A stretch of DNA of 64,000 nt from an uncultured Clostridia bacterium (lineage in GTDB: Bacteria > Bacillota > Clostridia > UMGS1810). Positions 16,164-25,278 of this stretch are shown here, piece by piece. The notes beneath the pieces were generated by a model. That model was not told the DNA's origin, did no database searches, and saw only the letters and a list, made by a program, of their open reading frames with translations. The position numbers were made by a program, and so were the translations under genes. Where the stretch lies: assembly GCA_934454585.1 (NCBI GenBank), contig CAKSFP010000010.1, positions 1 through 64,000 on the forward strand, read 5' to 3'. The first letter of the stretch is position 1. Every line of letters begins with the position of its first letter.

Positions 16164-17054
16164 TTATTGCTGCAAGAACATACAAGTTCCCGCAAAGCAT
16201 ATTATTATGCTCAAAATCAGCTTTTTTGAAATTTGTTCCTTAAAAAATATTATCCCTGTCACAGACGAAAAGATAATTGTCCCTCCTGTAATTAACGGAT
16301 ATAAAACCGTTGCCGGAAGATTTTTTGCTCCGTTTAATTGCAGAATATATGACAGTCCGCTGAGCAGCGTTGAAAGTACAATCAAAAGCACTCCCCACGC
16401 AAAACCGCTTTTATTGCACTTATCGGCTTTTTTATCTTTTTTGCCGATTTTTACTGCCATATATGCTATTGCGGCGATAATGAACTTTGCAATGCCCGTT
16501 GCTATAACAAATTCCGTCTCCGTTATGCAAAAATATGTTTTCTCTATCTGGTGCATCTTTGCGGCAACACTGCTTATGCCGTTTAAGAAAAATATAATCA
16601 CACACAGGGCAAGTATTCGTTTGCCCGGCATCTTTTTATCGTTTGCCGTAAGCGCTATTGCGGATATTATCAGAATAAGCCCTGCCAAATGCATAAGCGA
16701 AAGTTTTTCATGAAGAAACAATACCCCCCACACATATGGGACAAACATTCCGCCGCACATCAGAAACAAAGTGTAAAAGGCCATACTTCCTGATTTAAGC
16801 ACCCTGAATCCAAGTATGTTATAGCTCATAATACTAAGCGCAACTATGCCTGCCATCAGCACTGAAAATGCCGAAAACTCAAACTTAAACCCGTTTATCG
16901 CAAAAAATATAATTGCCGTAAACAATCCCATAAGGGCATTAAATTTAAGCCCTGTTTCAAGTGATGTTCCGTACCGTTTCTGATAAAGCTTATTCACGGC
17001 AAAATCTCCGGCAAGCAGTATCACCGCCAAAACAATCATTAAATAATATTTCAT
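16164..17054 (-). CDS. EamA/DMT-superfamily transporter
   Basis: A 296-residue integral membrane protein with about ten hydrophobic helices in the twofold five-helix repeat of the drug/metabolite transporter superfamily. Examples are YYLMIVLAVILLAGDFAV at the N terminus, LMHLAGLILIISAIALTAN closing the first half, and LILSIIICFAGTCMFLQ closing the second. A short charged loop (KIGKKDKKADKCNKS) joins helices in the second half. It follows the GH28-like gene by 24 nt and is probably co-transcribed. A sugar or metabolite exporter or importer role is inferred from the neighbourhood only. Confidence 0.85.
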   Translation of the reverse strand: MKYYLMIVLAVILLAGDFAVNKLYQKRYGTSLETGLKFNALMGLFTAIIFFAINGFKFEFSAFSVLMAGIVALSIMSYNILGFRVLKSGSMAFYTLFLMCGGMFVPYVWGVLFLHEKLSLMHLAGLILIISAIALTANDKKMPGKRILALCVIIFFLNGISSVAAKMHQIEKTYFCITETEFVIATGIAKFIIAAIAYMAVKIGKKDKKADKCNKSGFAWGVLLIVLSTLLSGLSYILQLNGAKNLPATVLYPLITGGTIIFSSVTGIIFFKEQISKKLILSIIICFAGTCMFLQQ

Positions 17055-17078
17055 ATGTATTTCCTCACGCCTTAACGG

Positions 17079-18452
17079 TTATATCGGCTTGCAATCAAAC
17101 ATACCGTCTGCCTGCTTTGTAATACTTTTCGGTTTTTTGTCGCATTTCAGTCCTTTAACTTTTACATTGCCGTCTGTCCAAGTTTTGATAAGCATTTCCG
17201 CCTCGTAGTTTTTAACCTCAACATTATCAAGCGTTATGGTATCAAAGTTTGCTGCCTGAATAAGCCCCGCATTATCAATATCATTTTTCATTGAAATATT
17301 GCAGTTTTTCATATTCAGTGTAACCTTTTCATCTTTATCGCCATAAAGAATTGATGGCATCAAAAGGTTTGTTGCCGTAATATTTTCAAAAGAAATATTG
17401 CTTAGCGGTCTGTTAAGCTGCCACATTTCATTTCCCGAATAGTTATAATGCAGGAGTTTATCCGCATCGTCCACCGTACAGTCGGAAATAACGATATTCC
17501 CCGGTCTGTTCGGAATACCGACAGAATAATCTCCGTAATAGGTAAATACGCTGAGCATATTATTTCTGTGTCCGGCAAGCTCCGGCTTTACGCCGTTTCT
17601 CTTTTCTTCATCTGTCAGGCTTCCTCTGAAAAGATATTCGCAAGGTCCGTATATACGGCACTTTTCAACATACACATTTGTTCCGCCGAAACGCATGGCG
17701 CTGCAAGCCGAATTAAGAATACAGTTTGTCACAAAAACATTTGTGTTTGCAAATCCCGCAACACAGTCATCACCCGTGTAAAAGCTGCAGCCGTTTATTT
17801 TAACATTCTCGCACCCTGTAATATGTATTCCGTCATGTCCTGCATAGACAGAGATATTCTCAGCCACAACATTTTCGCAGTAAAAAAGAGCATTTGCCCA
17901 GTTAGCGCTATCCTTAACCGAATAGCCCGAAAGGCGCACATTTTTGCAATTAAACATATTTATGCAATGCGGTCCGCGATAGTTTTCTTCTCCCAATTCA
18001 TCAAAACAGTCACTTCCGTCAAGAAAAGAATTTTCCTCGCCTATAATTGCAACATTTTCTGCATTTACAGCCTTTATAAGAGCATTGTTCCAACGGCTGC
18101 CGGGTTTTCTGAAAAATTCATAATCCTTAACTTCGTCCAATTCAGTTCTTTTCCAAGTTTTATTTGTTACTTCACTTTCACTTAACGGTTCGACCGTATC
18201 GCTTAAATATCCGAAATAATCTTCGGGATTTCTGCTTCCTTTCAGCGTTGCACCCGACTGCAAATAGAGCGTGCAATTTGACCGCAGCCTGATACCTCCC
18301 GTAAGAAAAACTCCCTCAGGCACTACTATTCTTCCGCCGCCGCTGCCGAAACAAGTATCAACAGCCAGCTGAATTTTTTCTGTCTGCAATTCATTGCAGT
18401 TTGCCTCAGCTCCAAAATCAGTTATTAAAAATGTATTCTCCCTCATGTTCAT
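17079..18452 (-). CDS. GH28-like right-handed parallel beta-helix protein, probably cytoplasmic
   Basis: A 457-residue beta-helix protein of the polygalacturonase (GH28) type without a signal peptide. The N-terminal FLITDFGAEAN and GRIVVPEGVFLTGGIRLRSN segments are typical. In the active-site region AGHDGIHITG (Asp207) and TGDDCVAG (Asp228, Asp229) are kept. Where GH28 enzymes have the GHG histidine, this protein reads ACSAMRFGG (249-257), and no clear RIK follows. It may cleave an unusual uronide or rhamnoside, or act by another mechanism. It has its own promoter (18529-18557) and AAAGGA 10 nt before the ATG. Confidence 0.78.
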   Translation of the reverse strand: MNMRENTFLITDFGAEANCNELQTEKIQLAVDTCFGSGGGRIVVPEGVFLTGGIRLRSNCTLYLQSGATLKGSRNPEDYFGYLSDTVEPLSESEVTNKTWKRTELDEVKDYEFFRKPGSRWNNALIKAVNAENVAIIGEENSFLDGSDCFDELGEENYRGPHCINMFNCKNVRLSGYSVKDSANWANALFYCENVVAENISVYAGHDGIHITGCENVKINGCSFYTGDDCVAGFANTNVFVTNCILNSACSAMRFGGTNVYVEKCRIYGPCEYLFRGSLTDEEKRNGVKPELAGHRNNMLSVFTYYGDYSVGIPNRPGNIVISDCTVDDADKLLHYNYSGNEMWQLNRPLSNISFENITATNLLMPSILYGDKDEKVTLNMKNCNISMKNDIDNAGLIQAANFDTITLDNVEVKNYEAEMLIKTWTDGNVKVKGLKCDKKPKSITKQADGMFDCKPI

Positions 18453-18495
18453 GATGTTATGTTCCTTTCAAATGGTTGTAAAACCGCTGAGTTTT

Positions 18496-18509
18496 CGCTG
18501 AAATCAGCG
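18496..18509. promoter_or_regulatory. Palindrome downstream of the GH28-like promoter
   Basis: CGCTGA-AA-TCAGCG is a perfect 14-bp palindrome about 20 nt past the -10 box of the minus-strand promoter at 18529-18557, in the leader of the GH28-like gene. A half-site CGCTGA occurs again at 18485-18490. The position suits a repressor operator; the regulator is unknown. Confidence 0.45.
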
Positions 18510-18528
18510 TTTGAATACCTATACCAAG

Positions 18529-18557
18529 ATTTTATCATACAAAATCTTTAATTCCAA
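18529..18557 (-). promoter_or_regulatory. SigA promoter of the GH28-like gene
   Basis: On the minus strand TTGGAA (18552-18557) is followed after 17 nt by TAAAAT (18529-18534), with an overlapping TATGAT just upstream of the -10. The leader to the ATG at 18452 is about 70 nt. Confidence 0.6.
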
Positions 18558-18683
18558 TTCTAAAATGTGTTTATATTGTCTAAAAATCCGCACCGATTAA
18601 CTCAGCAATTATTCGGTTACTGTGTGCCCGCCGTCCCTCATGCTCTTTTTGTACTTCACACGCCCGGCTGCTTCGAAATATTG

Positions 18684-18859
18684 TTAAAACTCAAACTCCA
18701 TGCCATCATATGCGGTTACAAAGTTTTCTTTTTCAGCAATCTTTGAAAAATCATCATATACAACATCTTTACCGTTATGCGAAAAGTGATTTAATATAAA
18801 TGTTGTTTTTTCATCGGCTATACCCTCATTTATAAATTCTTTGCGTGCGGCTACACATT
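18684..18859 (-). pseudogene. Fragment of the MBL-fold hydrolase gene (3' end only)
   Basis: The sequence 18641-18859 repeats 14677-14895 almost exactly, covering the last 58 codons of the MBL-fold hydrolase and its downstream flank. At 18860 the match ends abruptly and the beta-phosphoglucomutase stop codon begins one base later. It has no start or metal-binding region and is a remnant of a segmental duplication. Confidence 0.85.
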
Positions 18860-18860
18860 C

Positions 18861-19496
18861 TTAATTGCTTATATTGCCAATCAAATTATACTTTTCCAAA
18901 TCTTCTGTCTCAAAATCCGCACCTTTTGCGCCGTGTACCGAAAGCGTTTTCATGCCGGCTCTCTTACCTGCCTCAATCCCCGCATCGGCATCCTCAACAA
19001 TCATACAATGCTCCGGCGCAACACCAAGCATTTCGGCAGCTTTCAAGAACACTTCGGGATCGGGCTTTGAATGTGTTATGTTATTTCCGTCCGAAATTGC
19101 GTCAAAGTAAGTATCAAGTCCTATCTGTTTCAAAATTATCGGAGTATTCTTGCTTGACGAACCTATTGCAATTTTTATGCCGTTCTTTTTTAGTTCTTCA
19201 AGGGTTTCCATAGCGCCCGGCAAAATATCATTCGGCGTAAGTTCACAGATAAGTTTCTTATAATAATTATTCTTTTTTTCTGCAAGCGCCTGCTTTTCGT
19301 CTTCCGAATACTCTCTGTCTGCCATTTCGAGTACAATATCAAGACTTGCCGTTCGGCTCACGCCGCGCAGGCGATTGTTTATTTCCATATCAAAATAAAT
19401 TCCTTCTTCGTCCGCCATTCTCTTCCATGCGCGATAATGGCAGTCATCAGTTGACACGATTACTCCGTCAAGGTCAAATATTACAGCTTTAATCAT
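18861..19496 (-). CDS. pgmB: Beta-phosphoglucomutase
   Basis: A 211-residue HAD-superfamily enzyme that converts beta-D-glucose 1-phosphate to glucose 6-phosphate. Motif I is FDLDGV with nucleophile Asp8 and acid/base Asp10. The cap carries RLRGVSRTASLDIVL, which matches the GVSR substrate loop of beta-PGMs. Motif II is IGSSSKN, motif III includes the Lys of SKPDPEVF, and motif IV is VEDADAGI. Its ATG overlaps the stop of the GH65 gene (19493-19496), the classic coupling of an inverting phosphorylase and beta-PGM. Confidence 0.95.
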   Translation of the reverse strand: MIKAVIFDLDGVIVSTDDCHYRAWKRMADEEGIYFDMEINNRLRGVSRTASLDIVLEMADREYSEDEKQALAEKKNNYYKKLICELTPNDILPGAMETLEELKKNGIKIAIGSSSKNTPIILKQIGLDTYFDAISDGNNITHSKPDPEVFLKAAEMLGVAPEHCMIVEDADAGIEAGKRAGMKTLSVHGAKGADFETEDLEKYNLIGNISN

Positions 19497-21643
19497 AATT
19501 TTGTTACCGTTCCTTCGTTATTTTCAATATCAATTTGATACAGTTCACCGTTAAACTTCAGCTTAAAGTGCATACCGCTCCACTTTTTCGGCAAGTTAGG
19601 ATTACATACAAGTTCTCCGCCGTCTATGCTAATTCCGGCAAAACCGTTTACAGCAACCATCCACGCACCGCCCTCTGATGCCGGGTGAGTTCCTCCGATA
19701 TACACAAGCCCTGCCCATTCCTTACCGCCGGGTTTTAAGTCAACTCCCGCCGACTTCATAAAGAACGGATATGCTGCCTCCGGATTACCGATTTGGCAAG
19801 CAACAAGTGAGTACATGCACGCAGAAAGCGATGAGCCGTGTTCCGTTCTCGGTTCATAATACTCCCAATTTTTACGCATTTGCTCTTTGGAATATTCACT
19901 GTTGAATATACTCATCATAGCAATAACATCAGCTTGTTTTATAACCTGAGTCTGACTTGCAACACCATATGCACCGCCCCAATATTCCTTATCATCAAGC
20001 AATCTTGAACGCACTGTGTCGATACTGCAATCTTCAAGCTTGAAATATCCGTCAAACTGCTCGATAATACCGTCGGCATTTGGCTCCTGCAGCTTTATGT
20101 TCATATACGAGTCCGCAAAATCCGACGATAGCTTTTTCAAGTCGTATTTTTTATCAAGTTCTTCATATGTTTCACCGTCAAGAAGCGGTATCATATCGAC
20201 AGCGGTTTTGAACACCAGCTGTGCCATCTTGTTTGTATAGGCGTTGTTGTTTACACGCTCGTGATATTCATCCGGACCTACAACATCATAAATTTCATAT
20301 TTATTGCCGTCAGCTTTTTTAAGCAGCATTGAACGATACATTCTTGCACACTCAATGATAACTTCCATTGCTCCATTTTTTAATATACCGGTATCACCCG
20401 TTGCTCTTATGTATTTCACAATGGCATATACTACTGCCGCAGATATATGATACTGTTTGTCACGGAAATGTGTGCGCATAGGCCGCTTTGTGAAAACATC
20501 CACAACATTATAGTCTGAGCAGCCCTCAAAACCGCCTTCCTGACTTTCCCATGCATAATATGCGCCGTCCAGGCCATATTCTCTTGCCTTATTTCTTGCT
20601 CCGTCAAGAGTGCTTATTCTGTAACCGATAAGAGTTTTTGCAACATCGGGATCGGTGTGCATAAAGTAGTCAATCATAAACATTTCCGTATCCCAAAAAA
20701 CAGCGCCTTTATATACCTGACCCGAAAGACCCCTTGCAGCTATAGACTTGTCTTTCATATTTCTCGGAGCAATGCAATTCAGATGATAAATCGAGTAATT
20801 TATATCTCGTTCAGCTTCCTCATCACCGTCTATTTTTATGTATGACATTTCCCATATTTTCCGCCATGCCTTGATATGTTCGGATTTTGCACTCTCGTAA
20901 TCAATATTGGTATTTTTACATTCAAAATCGTCAACCGATGTTTCCGCGAAAGCAATCTTTGTGAAATAATATTCTTTTCCGGCAGCGGCATTAAAAGTCA
21001 TTTTTTTGTATACCGAAAAGTCATCTGAATATTCGGATTTTACACAATCAAAGCCGGGATTTACACATTGCCGGACCGTCACCGATATATTTTTTTCTCC
21101 GGTAACGCCGGTAACACATTCGCAGTTGTCTTTAATCTCCGGCTGAACATTACAAAAATGCGGACCGTTTATGTCCCACACATCGCCGTCAATGCCGGTT
21201 ACTATTTCAATATCTGTGTCAAAATCCGTCACAACAGTATACTTCATTCCGATGATATGCTGATCTGCCATACTTGCAAATCTCTCACACATAACAGTAA
21301 CATTGCCTTTTTCCGTTTTCCAAACAGTTTTTCTTTTATGAATTGCTGTTGCAATATCAATCGACTGTATGTGTTCTATCGGTTCCTTTTCCGGAAGTAT
21401 GAATTTTTCGTCATTTACCAAAACGGCAGTATAAAACGGATTTGGTGCATTTACCGACTCGCGCCACGCATCTCCGACCTTATCATAAATTCCGGCCATA
21501 TTCACACACGGCATATTATCTTTCCGGTATTCTTCCATTGTTCCGCGAATACCAAAATATCCATTCCCGATAAGATATTTGTTCCCGTAATGCGGTATAT
21601 ATTCTTTATCAAATTCGTTTTCGCTTATTATAAAATTTTTCAT
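19493..21643 (-). CDS. GH65 disaccharide phosphorylase
   Basis: A 716-residue inverting phosphorylase of family GH65 that splits an alpha-glucoside with phosphate to beta-glucose 1-phosphate. An N-terminal beta-sandwich (about 1-255) precedes an alpha/alpha barrel. GAVFWDTEMF (313-322) lines the active site. VVGPDEYHE (454-462) carries the general acid Glu459. THEHGSSLSA-type residues (RTEHGSSLSACMYS) supply the phosphate site. There is no signal peptide. Specificity (maltose, kojibiose, nigerose, trehalose or a glucosyl-rhamnose) cannot be read from motifs; the nearby rhamnosidase-like fragment hints at a rhamnose-containing glycan. pgmB is fused by a 4-bp overlap. A C-terminal piece is duplicated at 15675-15956. 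Confidence 0.93.
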   Translation of the reverse strand: MKNFIISENEFDKEYIPHYGNKYLIGNGYFGIRGTMEEYRKDNMPCVNMAGIYDKVGDAWRESVNAPNPFYTAVLVNDEKFILPEKEPIEHIQSIDIATAIHKRKTVWKTEKGNVTVMCERFASMADQHIIGMKYTVVTDFDTDIEIVTGIDGDVWDINGPHFCNVQPEIKDNCECVTGVTGEKNISVTVRQCVNPGFDCVKSEYSDDFSVYKKMTFNAAAGKEYYFTKIAFAETSVDDFECKNTNIDYESAKSEHIKAWRKIWEMSYIKIDGDEEAERDINYSIYHLNCIAPRNMKDKSIAARGLSGQVYKGAVFWDTEMFMIDYFMHTDPDVAKTLIGYRISTLDGARNKAREYGLDGAYYAWESQEGGFEGCSDYNVVDVFTKRPMRTHFRDKQYHISAAVVYAIVKYIRATGDTGILKNGAMEVIIECARMYRSMLLKKADGNKYEIYDVVGPDEYHERVNNNAYTNKMAQLVFKTAVDMIPLLDGETYEELDKKYDLKKLSSDFADSYMNIKLQEPNADGIIEQFDGYFKLEDCSIDTVRSRLLDDKEYWGGAYGVASQTQVIKQADVIAMMSIFNSEYSKEQMRKNWEYYEPRTEHGSSLSACMYSLVACQIGNPEAAYPFFMKSAGVDLKPGGKEWAGLVYIGGTHPASEGGAWMVAVNGFAGISIDGGELVCNPNLPKKWSGMHFKLKFNGELYQIDIENNEGTVTKL

Positions 21644-21727
21644 TTTGACAAAATCCTCTTTCTCTTGTTCAATCCGAAAACTCTGAACATATATATCAAA
21701 TTACTTGTAACGACAAGCAGCCGCCAA

Positions 21728-23086
21728 TCAATCACCGCAAAAAAATCTTTCCGTAAACTTAGCTATTCTGTCTTCAACAGCGATAATCATGCTTTTGTCA
21801 TCTTCTCCGAGAAGATACCGTTCAACAAACAAACCCGACGCAGCACAGAGCGGTGCCCGCCTTGAAAAATAGTTCTTTATGAGGAAATGTGCATACTTAA
21901 CCAATCTGAGCTGTCCGTACACACGCACACTTTCTCCGTGCAATGCCTCAACCGCAACGCTGTATCCGTTATCTACAGACCTGATTACATCATCTTTATC
22001 AAAAACAATCGTATAAATCTGTCCAAAATGGGGCGAACCCGGCATTGAAGAATGACTGTCGCTTGACGCAACTACAGGAAGCTTGTGGCCTTGCGCAACC
22101 ATTTCATAGTACAGTGCAAGCTGCAAATTATTTTCCGCAGGTGTACATCCGCCAAGAAGCTCGAATGCATCGCAAAGTCCGTTCTTCATAACTGCCTTGC
22201 TCATGGAAGTCTCCACATGATAATGATCTTTCACACCCCAGTATGGATGCGGATATATGGCATAACCGCCGCTCTTCTTAATTTCGTTATATGTCCACAA
22301 ACGATAAAGATATTCTTTGGAATCGACATAATCCGGCACGCGTGTTTTCTCGGATAGTTCGCTTACTTCGTGAGCAACACGCTCAGGCTCTTTTAGATAT
22401 ATCTCGTTCACGCTGTAGTTTGAGCCAATGTTGACTATATGCAAATGCCCCAGATAACCGTTGTGAACTTCTTCGCCGCATATCAGCTCATAATTCTCCA
22501 TAAATGAAAGTTTTTTGCATACCTCGGCCGAAGAATTGAAAGCATTATGCTCCGTCATTGCAATGACATCATAACCTTCTTTGCGATAATTTGCCGCCGT
22601 CCTCTCCGGAGTTTCGGACCCGTCGGAAACTGTGGTATGAATGTGAAAATCACCTTTTTTCGCTCTGCGGGCATACAGATCCGGAGCAAGAGAATAGACC
22701 GACACAGCAACCCCTGCCTCGGGACGATGAATCAGGCTGTCCCAGTGAGGACTGTTTTTTGCGTACATCGGGTTAAGATGTGTCTCGTAATTGCTGCTGC
22801 TTATGCGTATTGCCCATTCTTGTTCACCGTCAAAACGGTGCGTAATTTTCAGTTTTCCGTTTTCGGGTCTTATGTGATATACCATTCTGTTGTTATCCCA
22901 ACCGTCAAGCGACATAACTGCGTCTTTGGGAACATCGCTTTCCTCTTTCGGTACAATTACTATATCATACACCACATCATCATAAAATCCGAATGTTCCA
23001 CAGACGCTCTCAATAGTTACTCTGCTTTCCTTTCCGCTCGGAACAACAGACGGATAGACCAAATAATTGAATATTTCATTTGCCAT
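21728..23086 (-). CDS. PHP-domain phosphoesterase-like protein with N-terminal beta domain
   Basis: A 452-residue protein. About 1-140 form an uncharacterised beta-rich domain. From about 145 a PHP metal-dependent phosphoesterase domain begins: FHIHTTVSDGSETP (147-160) with the HxH pair, VIAMTEHNAF, ICGEEVHNG, YAIYPHPYWG and ASSDSHSSMPGSPHFG. These residues would bind two or three metals. It has AGGAGAG 7 nt before the ATG. Its placement between the beta-lactamase-fold gene and the GH65 gene suggests a part in handling an imported, modified glycan. The reaction is unknown. Confidence 0.82.
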   Translation of the reverse strand: MANEIFNYLVYPSVVPSGKESRVTIESVCGTFGFYDDVVYDIVIVPKEESDVPKDAVMSLDGWDNNRMVYHIRPENGKLKITHRFDGEQEWAIRISSSNYETHLNPMYAKNSPHWDSLIHRPEAGVAVSVYSLAPDLYARRAKKGDFHIHTTVSDGSETPERTAANYRKEGYDVIAMTEHNAFNSSAEVCKKLSFMENYELICGEEVHNGYLGHLHIVNIGSNYSVNEIYLKEPERVAHEVSELSEKTRVPDYVDSKEYLYRLWTYNEIKKSGGYAIYPHPYWGVKDHYHVETSMSKAVMKNGLCDAFELLGGCTPAENNLQLALYYEMVAQGHKLPVVASSDSHSSMPGSPHFGQIYTIVFDKDDVIRSVDNGYSVAVEALHGESVRVYGQLRLVKYAHFLIKNYFSRRAPLCAASGLFVERYLLGEDDKSMIIAVEDRIAKFTERFFCGD

Positions 23087-23148
23087 TCTGACACTCTCCT
23101 ATATAATATTGGTTTTTCTTGCAATACAGAGAAGTCCAATTCAAACAA

Positions 23149-24321
23149 TTATCTGCATATACAAGCATAAAATACATTCCGCAGCCGCGGCTGATAATAT
23201 GGCTCGTGAGGATTAAGCATATGATGCGCATAGAAAAACGATAGACCCGAATTACAGTCAACAAGTGCAGTAGCACCTGCGGCACCTCCCCACCCGAATT
23301 CACCGATCGGGCCGAGCGAACCACCCAATGCAGTATCTACCATTGTGCGCACACCGAGCCCATAACCATAGCCTGCGAGCTGTTGCCAGTTAAAGTATTT
23401 CATCTGTTTTTCGTTCAGCTGGTTTTTGCTCAACAAATTAACCGAACAGTCCGATAGAATACGCTCTCCGTTAGCTGCCACACCTCCGTTGGCAAGCGCA
23501 GCCGTCAATTTGGCATATTCCGGAACAGAAGTTGTTATTCCGGCACCGCCGCTGTCATACATATCCCCGAACACATGTGATACATCCTTGCTGACAGGCG
23601 TTATATATCCCTCATTTTTGCCGGAATCAATTTGCGCCGACACTATATCATCAGACGCACCGTTTACAAACCGATATTGTTTTGCCATTTTTTCTTTGAC
23701 AAGATTTGTTCTGTGATAATGACAATTCTCAATTCCGAGCGGTTCTGCAATGTATTTTTTTACATATTCGCTGAACCTCATACCCGATACGACTTCCACA
23801 ACTGCCGCAAGAACATCATGGCAAAGGCTGTATTGCCACCGCTCTCCCGGTTCAAAATCAAGTGGCTCCCGGGCAAGAAGCTTTGCAACTATCACCGTGT
23901 CCATATGTCCGTTCGTTAAAACGCGCGCCTTATCTATGGCCGGGCTTTCAAGATTATAATTAAGTCCTGCTGTCATTGTAAACAGATTACGGACGGTGAT
24001 ATGGGTTTTTGATTTTATCAAACCGTCAGTACATCTGACATACATATTACGATACTCCGAAATATACTCATATAAAGGATCGTTCAAAGATAATCGACCC
24101 TGTTCAATAAGCTGCATGGCCGCAACCACCGTTACAAGTTTTGAACAAGAATAAATATTAATAAGTTCATCACCACACATATTTTTTTTGCCTTCCATGT
24201 CCGCATAACCCGAACTATAGCGAAAGACCTCGCGGTTAGCATAGTGAACACTTATTGTATTACCGGGCACAAGATGTTCGGTAAGATAATCCATGAAGTT
24301 TTTAAGATATGTAAAATCCAT
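23149..24321 (-). CDS. Serine hydrolase of the class C beta-lactamase fold (EstB-like esterase)
   Basis: A 390-residue beta-lactamase-related serine hydrolase. The SxxK motif is SCSK with Ser58 and Lys61. The usual YxN tyrosine is probably in WQYSLCHDVLAAVVEV. The third motif reads GEFGWGGAAG instead of KTG/HxG. No signal peptide is seen, so it is more likely an esterase acting on imported substrates than a beta-lactamase. The start is the ATG at 24321 with AGAGGT 7 nt upstream; the longer frame to 24360 overlaps the permease stop. It sits directly after the ABC permease genes. Confidence 0.85.
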   Translation of the reverse strand: MDFTYLKNFMDYLTEHLVPGNTISVHYANREVFRYSSGYADMEGKKNMCGDELINIYSCSKLVTVVAAMQLIEQGRLSLNDPLYEYISEYRNMYVRCTDGLIKSKTHITVRNLFTMTAGLNYNLESPAIDKARVLTNGHMDTVIVAKLLAREPLDFEPGERWQYSLCHDVLAAVVEVVSGMRFSEYVKKYIAEPLGIENCHYHRTNLVKEKMAKQYRFVNGASDDIVSAQIDSGKNEGYITPVSKDVSHVFGDMYDSGGAGITTSVPEYAKLTAALANGGVAANGERILSDCSVNLLSKNQLNEKQMKYFNWQQLAGYGYGLGVRTMVDTALGGSLGPIGEFGWGGAAGATALVDCNSGLSFFYAHHMLNPHEPYYQPRLRNVFYACICR

Positions 24322-24356
24322 AACATTTACCTCTTTTATCAATACTGCCGGCACAA

Positions 24357-25265
24357 TCAACCCTTAACTCCGCCGACATTTACGCCGCCCATTATCTGTC
24401 TTTGGAAAACTGCAAAAACAAGAAAAGTCGGCAACGATGCCATGACAAGCGCCATAAAGTATGTGTTCATCTGAATACTTTGATCGGATTTAAGTCTGTA
24501 AAGCTGGAGCGGCAGAACAACATTTTTGTCCAGTATGAGCAATGGATTGAAAAAATCCGACCAGGCCCTGTTTACAGTAGTGATAGACACATATATCATT
24601 ATCGGCAACGAAAGCGGCAGCATTATTTTGAAGAACACTCCGTAATTGCTGCAGCCGTCAATCTTTGCCGCCTCCACATATGACTCTGACAACCCGTCAA
24701 ATGCATTTTTGAAAAGTAAAACGGAATATGTGTCCGCCGCCGCGCCAAACCACATTGGCCAGTATGTATCAAGCAGACTGACTCCGCCAATGTCATATGC
24801 AAACGGGAAGTGCAGATATGAAATGTAGTTCGGCACAAGCCGAATCTGCCCCGGCATCATCATTGTCCACACAACCAGCGCAAACACCAGTTTGCTGCCG
24901 GACGGTTTCAGTTTTGAGAGAACATATCCCCCAAATCCGCACACTACTATTTTGAAACCAATTTCACCGAGAGTAAGCACAACCGTATTAACAACAGACT
25001 TTCCGAGATTAAGCTTCTGCCACGACTCGGTTATACGCTCAACTATCTTGTGAAAAGTCATGTTCTTTGGAAAAAAGCTGAATGCCGAATATATTTCCTG
25101 AGTATCCTTAAAAGCCGTAAGCACCGTCCATACCGCCGGTAAAAGCGATATCGCCGCACAAATCACAAGCAAAGTGAAGAAAAACCAATATGTTGTCTTG
25201 CCGCCTATTGTTTTAAGCTCCGATGCGCTCAGCACACCGGTCTGTTTTGTTGCAAATCTTTTCAT
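24357..25265 (-). CDS. ABC sugar-transporter permease (MalG type)
   Basis: A 302-residue permease with six membrane helices of the carbohydrate-uptake transporter-1 family. The EAA loop reads EAAKIDGCSNYGVFFKIMLP, where the ATPase docks. The C terminus ends VFAVFQRQIMGGVNVGGVKG, typical of MalG-like subunits. I use the ATG at 25265 with AAGGGGG upstream; an in-frame GTG three codons earlier overlaps that site. It forms the inner-membrane channel with the upstream permease. No ATPase gene is present in the window, so a shared MsmX-type ATPase elsewhere is expected. Confidence 0.93.
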   Translation of the reverse strand: MKRFATKQTGVLSASELKTIGGKTTYWFFFTLLVICAAISLLPAVWTVLTAFKDTQEIYSAFSFFPKNMTFHKIVERITESWQKLNLGKSVVNTVVLTLGEIGFKIVVCGFGGYVLSKLKPSGSKLVFALVVWTMMMPGQIRLVPNYISYLHFPFAYDIGGVSLLDTYWPMWFGAAADTYSVLLFKNAFDGLSESYVEAAKIDGCSNYGVFFKIMLPLSLPIMIYVSITTVNRAWSDFFNPLLILDKNVVLPLQLYRLKSDQSIQMNTYFMALVMASLPTFLVFAVFQRQIMGGVNVGGVKG

Positions 25266-25278
25266 TTCATGCACCCCC

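Noticed and set aside
15812..16195. Continuous 127-codon minus-strand frame
   Set aside because: It joins the end of the EamA-side spacer, a broken glycosidase start and an out-of-frame GH65 piece; treated as two pseudogene fragments instead.
23149..24321. Antibiotic-resistance beta-lactamase
   Set aside because: SxxK is present but there is no signal peptide, no KTG motif and the context is sugar import; an EstB-like hydrolase is more likely.
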